Source of the DNA: Candidatus Nomurabacteria bacterium RIFCSPLOWO2_12_FULL_46_14
GTDB taxonomy: Bacteria > Patescibacteriota > Minisyncoccia > Phycocordibacterales > UBA9973
Assembly: GCA_001786225.1 (NCBI GenBank)
Contig: MFVV01000029.1
Span: 1-5,499, forward strand
DNA: 5,499 bases
Reading direction: 5' to 3'
Below, in pieces: positions 1 through 4,397 of this stretch; the stretch's first letter is position 1, and each line of letters begins with the position of its first letter. The notes below the pieces were generated by a model. The model searched no databases. It was given only the letters and a program-made list of their open reading frames with translations, and was not told where the DNA came from. A program made the translations under genes and the position numbers.

Positions 1-707
1 AATCTTATGGCACTCTGGGCAACAAAGAAAAAAACACTATTACTCTCTCGGGGCACGGCGAAGTGCAGGCGGTGCCGGACATAGCTAATGTTTATTTTGC
101 CGTGGAGGGCAGGGGAGTTACCCAGGCGGCGGCTAGTGAAGAAGTTAACACTAAGATTAAAAAAGTTATGGATTTTCTGCGCTCTCAAGACATAGAAGAG
201 CGGGATATCAAAACCGAAGGCTATAATTCTTATCCCCGCTATTCCAATCCGGAACCCTGTCCGCTTTATTACAGCCCAGACGGTGTTATGCCTCCGTGCC
301 CGCGGGGCGAGTCTAAAATAATCGGCTACACGGTTTCGGAGAGCGTTACGGTCAAAATAAGAAAAGTGGATGATGCCTCCCTAGTGATTGACGGCTTAAA
401 CGAGATAGGAGTTAACAATATGTCCGGCCCCAATTTTGCCATTGACGATGAGGAAGCCTTAAAAAGAGAAGCTCGTAAGGAAGCCATAGAGGAAGCCAAA
501 GAAAAAGCCAGAATCCTGGCCGATGACCTGGGAGTTGACCTCGGCCGAATCGCAAGTTTCAGCGAGTCTGGCAATTATTACCCCGTCTACGGCATGGGCG
601 AGGCCTACAAGACATTAGATAGCGTCACTTCTTCCGCGCCGGCAATATTGCCTGCCGGAGAAAATACCATCAGCGCCGATGTGACCATAACTTATGAAAT
701 AAATTAG
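1..707 (+). CDS. SIMPL-domain (DUF541) protein, 5'-truncated by window edge
   Basis: The reading frame (codons from position 3) is open to the left edge, so the N-terminus is missing; 234 residues are visible. The first part reads NTITLSGHGEVQAVPDIANV, the hallmark start of the SIMPL/DUF541 fold. A GTG at 63 falls inside this motif and is not a credible start. The rest fits the family: paired helices with charged repeats (around EEALKREARKEAIEEAKEKA, visible residues 150-169), then a closing beta strand (ISADVTITYEIN). Two cysteines (visible residues 86 and 99) lie in a Pro/Tyr-rich insertion between the two halves and could form a disulfide outside the cytoplasm. SIMPL proteins are usually secreted or membrane-anchored, with an N-terminal signal or anchor that would lie upstream here. 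Their molecular role is poorly defined; some bind or act near the envelope. Family assignment is firm, function is not. It ends 11 bp before the next gene. Confidence 0.88.
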   Translation, partial: SYGTLGNKEKNTITLSGHGEVQAVPDIANVYFAVEGRGVTQAAASEEVNTKIKKVMDFLRSQDIEERDIKTEGYNSYPRYSNPEPCPLYYSPDGVMPPCPRGESKIIGYTVSESVTVKIRKVDDASLVIDGLNEIGVNNMSGPNFAIDDEEALKREARKEAIEEAKEKARILADDLGVDLGRIASFSESGNYYPVYGMGEAYKTLDSVTSSAPAILPAGENTISADVTITYEIN

Positions 708-710
708 AAT
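681..710 (+). promoter_or_regulatory. possible promoter overlapping the SIMPL gene stop
   Basis: GTGACC (681-686, 4/6 match to TTGACA), an 18-bp spacer, then TAGAAT (705-710, 5/6 match to TATAAT). The -10 contains the TAG stop of the upstream gene. Transcription would start about 1-2 nt before the ATG at 719, giving a nearly leaderless message. Such matches arise by chance, so this is only a candidate. Confidence 0.25.
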
Positions 711-718
711 TTGCAAAC

Positions 719-973
719 ATGGACCCGCTACAAGGCAATCAGGAAATAAATGAAGCATTGCAGCAGTTTGAGGCCAAGCAGGCGGCCGAAGCCGTTAATC
801 CTAATCCTGTCGCCCCTCCGGCTGTTTACCAGGAGGGGGGTTCCCGTATGGTTAAATTTATAATTAATCATTCCGGCGGGGCGATTAAAGACGAACGCCA
901 GGCAGAATATGTGCTCTTGGGAATGGTTATTGTTTTTTTGGGTATTTCCTTTTATCTGTTCTTTGTGTTATAA
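719..973 (+). CDS. small C-tail-anchored membrane protein, unknown function
   Basis: An 84-residue protein that I do not recognise. Residues 1-43 are hydrophilic, rich in Gln, Glu, Ala and Pro (a likely helix at 7-25, then a Pro-rich linker at 28-35). A positively charged stretch (about 43-61) leads into one strong transmembrane segment at about 64-84 that runs to the C-terminus, giving a tail-anchored look with a cytoplasmic N-domain. There is no signal peptide. The ATG at 719 has no SD. An in-frame ATG at 848 is preceded by a strong AGGAGG (831-836) and would give a 41-residue form holding only the basic stretch and the membrane span. It sits 11 bp after the SIMPL gene and 11 bp before another small membrane protein, so the three may be co-transcribed. 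It is judged a real gene because of tight packing and coherent composition. Confidence 0.6.
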   Translation: MDPLQGNQEINEALQQFEAKQAAEAVNPNPVAPPAVYQEGGSRMVKFIINHSGGAIKDERQAEYVLLGMVIVFLGISFYLFFVL

Positions 974-974
974 T
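966..974 (+). promoter_or_regulatory. extended -10 promoter candidate
   Basis: The sequence TGTTATAAT is a perfect extended -10 (TGnTATAAT). It overlaps the TAA stop of the preceding gene (971-973). There is no good -35, which extended -10 promoters can do without. The expected start near 981 lies only a few bases before the ATG at 985. It could drive the 73-residue gene and perhaps the secE-nusG-rplK block. Confidence 0.42.
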
Positions 975-984
975 TGCTAGAACT

Positions 985-1206
985 ATGATTAAATTCAAAC
1001 GTAGAAAGCATATGGAAGAGGGGGAAAGAGGCAAGATAGTAATTTACTGGAATTATTTTGACCTGTGTCTCGGGATTGTGCTTATGGTTCTGACGGTGTT
1101 TTTCATGAACGATTATCTGGTTCATCAGTCGGAGAGGTATAATTATGGCACTAATGTGGAGCTGTCGCAGTTTTTGGACGAGACCGACAGGATTCAAATA
1201 GATTGA
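985..1206 (+). CDS. small single-span membrane protein, unknown function
   Basis: A 73-residue protein that I do not recognise. A very basic N-terminus (MIKFKRRKHMEEGERGK) is followed by one hydrophobic helix at about residues 26-45 (FDLCLGIVLMVLTVFFMNDY) and a polar, acidic C-terminal tail of about 28 residues. By the positive-inside rule the N-terminus would face the cytoplasm and the tail the outside. The ATG at 985 has no SD but lies 11 nt after a perfect extended -10, so a short-leader message is likely. An ATG at 1012 is an alternative start that would remove most of the basic residues. The gene ends with TGA, 69 bp before secE. A link with the Sec translocon is possible only from position; nothing in the sequence proves it. 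Confidence 0.55.
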   Translation: MIKFKRRKHMEEGERGKIVIYWNYFDLCLGIVLMVLTVFFMNDYLVHQSERYNYGTNVELSQFLDETDRIQID

Positions 1207-1230
1207 CATTTTAGCCGAAAGGAGTAATCT
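1203..1230 (+). promoter_or_regulatory. possible promoter upstream of secE
   Basis: A perfect TTGACA (1203-1208), a 16-bp spacer and TAATCT (1225-1230, a weak -10 with only the first two and last bases matching). It begins inside the stop region of the preceding gene. The spacer holds an AAGGAG with no usable start codon behind it. Transcripts would begin near 1237, inside the hairpin described next, so the arrangement is not a clean promoter for secE. Confidence 0.28.
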
Positions 1231-1234
1231 TTAA

Positions 1235-1257
1235 AGAAGCCCTCACTGGGGGTTTTT
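1235..1257 (+). terminator. weak terminator-like or attenuator-like hairpin before secE
   Basis: CCC (1240-1242) can pair with GGG (1250-1252) around a 7-nt loop. The helix extends outward through GU and AU pairs (1235-1239 with 1253-1257), and the 3' arm is itself a run of five T. An alternative fold pairs CCC with 1248-1250, leaving GGTTTTT unpaired as a tail. Either could end transcription from the upstream small genes or attenuate entry into secE. The GC core is only 3 bp, so stability is low. Confidence 0.3.
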
Positions 1258-1275
1258 CTCTAATAACTCATCTTT

Positions 1276-1458
1276 ATGTCCAAGCTTGTTGAATATTTAA
1301 AAGAAACCAAGACCGAACTCAAACACGTTATCTGGCCCAGCCGAAAACAGACTTTTTTTTATTCGGCTATTGTCATCGCCCTATCTATCTTAATAGCATA
1401 TTTCTTGGGAATTTTTGATTTTATTTTCGGGAGGGGCCTGGAGCAACTTATCAATTAG
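1276..1458 (+). CDS. secE: preprotein translocase subunit SecE
   Basis: SecE is the small clamp-like subunit of the SecYEG channel in the cytoplasmic membrane. The 60-residue product matches the minimal bacterial SecE: an amphipathic N-terminal helix (KLVEYLKETKTELKHV), the signature VIWPSRKQT at residues 18-26, and one transmembrane helix at about 28-50. This is the single-span form, not the three-span form of E. coli. Position directly before nusG and rplK is the classic bacterial order. ATG 1276 is the only start available, since an in-frame TAA lies at 1264-1266. No SD precedes it; an AAGGAG at 1219-1224 is about 50 nt away and too distant. The gap to nusG is 30 bp. Confidence 0.95.
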   Translation: MSKLVEYLKETKTELKHVIWPSRKQTFFYSAIVIALSILIAYFLGIFDFIFGRGLEQLIN

Positions 1459-1488
1459 TTGAAAGTTGCCAAGTCCATCTAAATTTTT

Positions 1489-2034
1489 ATGTCCAAGCAA
1501 GAAAATCAAGGCGCGAGAAATTGGTATGCCATTCATACTTATGCCGGCTATGAAAACGTGGTTTTGCGCAATTTACGCCAGCGCATAGACTCCCTGGGCA
1601 TGCATGACAAAATTTTCAACGTTGTCGTGCCCCTGGAGAAAAAAATAAAAATTAAGGGCGGTAAAAGGGTAGAGGTGGAAGAAAAAATTTACCCCGGCTA
1701 TGTGCTGGTGGATATGATTGTGACGGATGATTCCTGGTATGTAGTGCGGAACACTCCGCGAGTGACCGGCTTCGTCGGCGCGGGCATTAATCCGGTGCCG
1801 CTCAAAAAGGAGGAAGTGGATCATCTTTTCAAAAAAATGGACCAGAGCACGCAGAAGTATAATATTGATATGGCCATCGGGGAGACGGTGCTCATTACCG
1901 ACGGGCCGTTCAAAGACCTGGAGGGCAGGGTGGACTCGGTGGACCAGGAAAGAGGCAAAGTCAAAGTACTGGTTTCCATCTTCGGCCGGGAAACGCCGGT
2001 GGAGCTTGACTTTTTACAGGTAAAAAAGATATAA
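1489..2034 (+). CDS. nusG: transcription termination/antitermination factor NusG
   Basis: NusG binds the clamp of RNA polymerase, suppresses or modulates pausing, and through its C-terminal domain contacts Rho or ribosomal protein S10. The 181-residue product has the usual length and two domains. The NGN domain (about 11-115) shows NWYAIHTYAGYE (11-22), YPGYVLVDM (68-76) and VRNTPRVTGFVG (86-97). A linker leads to the KOW domain (about 127-181) with GETVLITDGPFKDLEGRV and a standard ending in LQVKKI. There is no insertion domain of the kind seen in some NusG proteins. ATG 1489 has no SD; its start region (TTTATGTCCAAGC) is identical to that of secE. The last ~30 bases of the gene carry a strong promoter-like pair for rplK, 7 bp downstream. 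Confidence 0.97.
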   Translation: MSKQENQGARNWYAIHTYAGYENVVLRNLRQRIDSLGMHDKIFNVVVPLEKKIKIKGGKRVEVEEKIYPGYVLVDMIVTDDSWYVVRNTPRVTGFVGAGINPVPLKKEEVDHLFKKMDQSTQKYNIDMAIGETVLITDGPFKDLEGRVDSVDQERGKVKVLVSIFGRETPVELDFLQVKKI

Positions 2035-2035
2035 A
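2006..2035 (+). promoter_or_regulatory. promoter candidate for a leaderless rplK transcript
   Basis: TTGACT (2006-2011, 5/6), an 18-bp spacer and TATAAA (2030-2035, 5/6) form the best sigma-70-type promoter match in the window. It lies in the end of nusG, with the TAA stop inside the -10. The expected start, 6-7 nt beyond the -10, coincides with the rplK ATG at 2042. It would let uL11 be made separately from secE-nusG. Confidence 0.42.
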
Positions 2036-2041
2036 AACACT

Positions 2042-2464
2042 ATGGCTAAACGAATAACCAGAAAAATCAAATTACAGGTGGAAGCGGGTAAAGCAACGCC
2101 GGCCGGCAAGCTAGGGCCCACTTTAGGTCAAGCCGGAATCAATATCGGAGATTTCGTGAGCAAATTCAACGCGGCTACCCAGAAGATGGCGGGCAACACC
2201 GTCTCCGTTGTCATCAGTGTGTATGAGGACCGAAGTTACGATTTCGCGGTCAAAACTCCTCCCGTTACCGGCCTTATCCTCAAAGCCGCCGGAGTGGAAA
2301 AAGGTTCCGGCAAAAACGCGGTGACCAAGGCGGGCAGTATCACTCGCGCCCAAGCTGCGGAAATTGCGGAGCATAAAATGCCGGATTTGAACGCCAAGGA
2401 TATGGAGGGCGCTATTCGTATAATCGAAGGTTCCGCCCGTTCTGCCGGCATAGAAGTGAAGTAA
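2042..2464 (+). CDS. rplK: 50S ribosomal protein L11 (uL11)
   Basis: uL11 forms the base of the L7/L12 stalk with 23S rRNA helices 43/44 and is part of the GTPase-associated centre. The 140-residue length is normal. The N-terminal domain (1-70) has KLQVEAGKATPA and GPTLGQAGINI; the C-terminal RNA-binding domain (about 71-140) has KTPPVTGLILKAAG, GSGKN, GSITRAQAAEIAEHK and the closing IRIIEGSARSAGIEV. Unusually, the usual Pro-Pro pair in the N-terminal domain (residues 22-23 in E. coli numbering) is Gly-Lys here, while Pro26 is kept; this loop is where thiopeptide antibiotics contact L11. ATG 2042 has no SD and follows nusG by 7 bp. In most bacteria rplA (uL1) comes next; here it does not. Confidence 0.97.
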   Translation: MAKRITRKIKLQVEAGKATPAGKLGPTLGQAGINIGDFVSKFNAATQKMAGNTVSVVISVYEDRSYDFAVKTPPVTGLILKAAGVEKGSGKNAVTKAGSITRAQAAEIAEHKMPDLNAKDMEGAIRIIEGSARSAGIEVK

Positions 2465-2473
2465 AGTTTTGTA

Positions 2474-3487
2474 ATGACCAAACTTCCTTATCTTACAGAA
2501 CTAGTTAAAAAACTGGCGCCCAAGGTCGGCGCCAAGGTTTTTGTAGAGCCGGAATGGGGCTATGCCGCGCAGATAATTTATCCGAACGGTATTGTCCGCT
2601 CTCTTCGATATTTTTCCTTGGATTTAAACCACATCGGCTCGGCGGATATTGCCAAAGACAAGAGTTTCGCTAAATTTTTTATTAAACAATTGGGCTACCC
2701 GGTGGTGCCCGGGACGACTATTTTTAAAAAAGAATGGGCAAACATTGTAGGCAGTAAACGCACAATTTCTTATGCTCCCAAATACGCAAGCAAGCTCGGC
2801 TATCCCATAATCGCAAAACCCAACAACAAAAGCCAGGGGGTAGATGTGTTTCTCGCGCACAACAGCCGAGAGCTTAAAAAAGATCTGGCAAAAATTTTTA
2901 CGGATGAAAAAGTAGCTTTAATAGAAGAATATTTACCCGGTCGCGACTACCGTATTGTCGTTTTAGACCAAGATGTCATCTCCGCTTACGAACGCTTACC
3001 CCTCTCTGTGGTTGGCGATGGCCGGAGTTCGGTATTTAAACTTTTAAAAAATAAGCAAAAGATTTTTGTAAAAAAAGGACGAGACACCAATATAAATTTT
3101 AAGGATGTGCGCATAATAAGCAGTTTGAAAAAAGAAGGATATAAGTTAAGCAGCATTCTGCCAAAGGGCAAACAAATTTTTCTTCTGCCTAATGCCAATT
3201 TATCTACCGGCGGGGATTCGGTGGATGTTACCCGCAGGATTCATCGGGGATTTAAAAAAATAGCCGTGGATATTACCAGGCACATGGGGCTTAGGCTCTC
3301 GGGTGTGGATGTCATGGTGACTGAGGGAGATATAACAAAGAATCCAAAAGATTGCAGTTATTACATAATAGAAATAAACGCCGCGCCGGGGCTGGACCAT
3401 TATGTGACTACGGGTGCTCGCCAGCGCCAGCTGGTAGAAGCCATGTATCTTAAAATTCTAAAGGCTCTTGCCCACACACCTAATTAG
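2474..3487 (+). CDS. cyanophycin-synthetase-like ATP-grasp ligase
   Basis: The 337-residue protein has an ATP-grasp fold like the central domain of cyanophycin synthetase (CphA) and the ATP-grasp half of GshAB. Such enzymes make an acyl-phosphate with ATP and join an amine, usually an amino acid, to a carboxyl group. Visible motifs: IIAKPNNKSQGVDVF (112-126, Lys115 and the flexible loop over ATP), IEEYLPGRDYRIVV (150-163, adenine hinge), SVVGDGRSS (178-186), NLSTGGDSVDVT (242-253), GVDVMV (277-282) and IIEINAAPG (298-306), where Asp279, Glu300 and Asn302 fit Mg-ATP binding. The N-terminal domain and C-terminal Mur-ligase-like domain of CphA are absent, so cyanophycin synthesis is unlikely. 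Substrate unknown; peptide or cell-wall-related ligation is possible. It follows rplK by 9 bp, where rplA is usual. The last codons and TAG lie in a large inverted repeat. Confidence 0.85.
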   Translation: MTKLPYLTELVKKLAPKVGAKVFVEPEWGYAAQIIYPNGIVRSLRYFSLDLNHIGSADIAKDKSFAKFFIKQLGYPVVPGTTIFKKEWANIVGSKRTISYAPKYASKLGYPIIAKPNNKSQGVDVFLAHNSRELKKDLAKIFTDEKVALIEEYLPGRDYRIVVLDQDVISAYERLPLSVVGDGRSSVFKLLKNKQKIFVKKGRDTNINFKDVRIISSLKKEGYKLSSILPKGKQIFLLPNANLSTGGDSVDVTRRIHRGFKKIAVDITRHMGLRLSGVDVMVTEGDITKNPKDCSYYIIEINAAPGLDHYVTTGARQRQLVEAMYLKILKALAHTPN

Positions 3488-3538
3488 GCATTGCGCGAAG
3501 CGCGTTCTTTGGAACGATGCCTAATTAGGTGTCGGGGC
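3470..3538. repeat. large near-perfect inverted repeat with two internal mini-hairpins
   Basis: A perfect 16-bp inverted repeat pairs ACACCTAATTAGGCAT (3476-3491) with ATGCCTAATTAGGTGT (3517-3532). Beyond a 2x2 internal loop the stem goes on with GCCC (3470-3473) and GGGC (3535-3538), so 20 of 22 positions pair. The 25-nt centre (3492-3516) can form two more hairpins: GCGC-GAA-GCGC (3493-3503) and CGTTC-TTTG-GAACG (3503-3516, sharing one base), giving a cross or three-way junction. The first contains GCGAAGC, known as an exceptionally stable DNA mini-hairpin. Each arm also holds the self-palindrome CCTAATTAGG. The left arm encodes the end of the ATP-grasp gene, including its stop. No T-run follows on either strand, so it is not a standard intrinsic terminator. 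It may be a dispersed palindromic (REP- or MITE-like) element, or a 3'-end stabiliser or pause site. Confidence 0.85.
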
Positions 3539-3567
3539 TTGGAAAAAAGGATTAGTTGGGATATAGT
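3539..3567 (+). promoter_or_regulatory. promoter candidate for the dCMP deaminase-mazG pair
   Basis: TTGGAA (3539-3544, 4/6), a 17-bp spacer and TATAGT (3562-3567, 5/6), starting right after the inverted repeat. The predicted start, 7 nt past the -10, falls on the in-frame GTG at 3574. That would make a leaderless message and argues for the shorter protein start. The match is good but unproven. Confidence 0.38.
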
Positions 3568-4071
3568 AAATGGGTGAAGAAAGTTAGTAAAAAGTGGGCG
3601 AGGCCTTCCTGGGACGAATACTTCATTGGAATGGCGGATTATGTAAGTACTCGAGCTACCTGCGACCGGGGCCGGAGCGGTTGCGTGATTGCCAGAGATA
3701 AAAGAGTTATTTCCACTGGCTACGTCGGTTCGCCGCCAGGGTTGCCGCACTGCGACGACATAGGGCATGACCTCCACACAGTTATCAATGAAGATGGTAG
3801 CCAATCGGTGCACTGTATCCGCACGGCGCACGCGGAACAGAACGCGATGGTGCAAGCGGCCCGCTTCGGTGTCGGCTTGGACGGCTCCACAATATATTGC
3901 AAAATGGTGCCTTGTCACGTCTGCGCCAAAATGATTGTCACCGCCGGCATCAAGAGGGTGGTGGCCAAAATGGATTACCATCTTTCCAAAAAAACCAAGG
4001 AAATTTTCAAATTAGCCGGCATAAAATTGGACATTATAAACAAAGCAGTAGAAAAATACGAAAAGCAATGA
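3556..4071 (+). CDS. dCMP deaminase (ComEB-type zinc deaminase)
   Basis: This enzyme deaminates dCMP to dUMP, the substrate of thymidylate synthase, with a catalytic zinc. The 171-residue product has the family's N-terminus (RPSWDEYFIGMA, 16-27), TCDRGRSGCVI (35-45), the GYVGSPPGLPHC loop (55-66), the catalytic HAE (His92, Glu94) and PCHVC (119-123, zinc ligands Cys120 and Cys123). Extra cysteines (36, 43, 66, 87) could hold a second structural zinc, as in phage T4 dCMP deaminase. The loop has Val57 where ComEB and T4 enzymes have Asn (GYNG). Start choice is open: TTG 3556 directly follows an in-frame TAG (3553-3555) and has AAGGA 5 nt upstream; GTG 3574 fits a leaderless transcript and gives 165 residues. 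The stop overlaps the next gene in ATGA, so the two are probably translated together. Confidence 0.93.
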   Translation: MGYSKWVKKVSKKWARPSWDEYFIGMADYVSTRATCDRGRSGCVIARDKRVISTGYVGSPPGLPHCDDIGHDLHTVINEDGSQSVHCIRTAHAEQNAMVQAARFGVGLDGSTIYCKMVPCHVCAKMIVTAGIKRVVAKMDYHLSKKTKEIFKLAGIKLDIINKAVEKYEKQ

Positions 4072-4397
4072 TTGACTTAAAGCAGTTACAGGGAGAAGTG
4101 ATGAGGAATAAAATAGAAAAGGGCTTTAACACTACCGACATTGCCCAGGAATTTTGCCGGGCATATGAGGAACTTTCCGAAGCTTACTCCAAGCATAATA
4201 AAAATATGCCCGGGGTCGCGGAGGAGTTTGCCGATGTGATGATATTTATTCTGGGGATGTGCGAAACCCTCGGTTTTGATTTGGAGAAGGAATTAGTCAA
4301 TAAAATTGAGAAAAATAAAAAGCGGCAATACCGCAGAGACAAAACTCCGGAAGGCAAAGATGTTTTCATCCGTATAAGAACTCCTGAGGATCCTTAA
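4068..4397 (+). CDS. MazG-like nucleotide pyrophosphohydrolase
   Basis: The 109-residue all-alpha protein belongs to the MazG/dUTPase-like NTP pyrophosphohydrolases, which release PPi from (d)NTPs to leave the monophosphate. It shows the N-terminal KGFNTTD (18-24), then the two metal-binding acidic helices: YEELSEAY (33-40; Glu34, Glu35, Glu38) and AEEFADVMIFIL (51-62; Glu53, Asp56, the EExxD motif). A basic stretch follows (NKIEKNKKRQYRRD). It is one domain, shorter than the two-domain E. coli MazG. The ATG at 4068 overlaps the deaminase stop by 4 nt; ATG 4101 has a better SD (AGGGAG) but would cut off conserved helix 1. The frame is open back to 3897, but that part is antisense-of-nothing deaminase sequence in another frame. 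Next to dCMP deaminase, folA and thyA, a dCTPase or dUTPase role is attractive but inferred. Confidence 0.85.
   Translation: MIDLKQLQGEVMRNKIEKGFNTTDIAQEFCRAYEELSEAYSKHNKNMPGVAEEFADVMIFILGMCETLGFDLEKELVNKIEKNKKRQYRRDKTPEGKDVFIRIRTPEDP

Noticed and set aside
63..65. GTG at 63 as the start of the SIMPL protein
   Set aside because: The frame is open to position 3 and the preceding codons encode TITLSGHGE, the conserved beginning of the SIMPL domain, so the gene simply starts outside the window.
1211..1258. Glycine riboswitch-like core (GCCGAAAGGAG ... CCTCA) before secE
   Set aside because: Only a few short blocks resemble the aptamer core; the supporting stems and the usual length of about 80-100 nt are missing, and secE is not a glycine-related gene.
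3470..3538. Integron attC site or hammerhead-type ribozyme for the large palindrome
   Set aside because: The arms pair without the extrahelical bases and the GTTRRRY/RYYYAAC boxes of attC, and the junction lacks the CUGAUGA and GAAA core of hammerheads.
3470..3538. Standard intrinsic terminator
   Set aside because: No T-run follows the stem on either strand, and the stem is much longer and branched compared with usual terminators.
3484..3981. A 165-codon minus-strand open frame
   Set aside because: It lies antisense to the clear dCMP deaminase gene and its translation (His- and Arg-rich, no motifs) resembles nothing; it is a frame shadow.
3897..4067. N-terminal extension of the MazG-like gene back to 3897
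   Set aside because: This part overlaps deaminase codons in another frame and has a Gln/Arg/His-rich shadow composition; family similarity begins at the ATG of 4068.
1204..4071. Alternative genetic code (UGA = Gly)
   Set aside because: TGA ends the 73-residue gene and the dCMP deaminase at sensible places, and no conserved gene here has an in-frame TGA.
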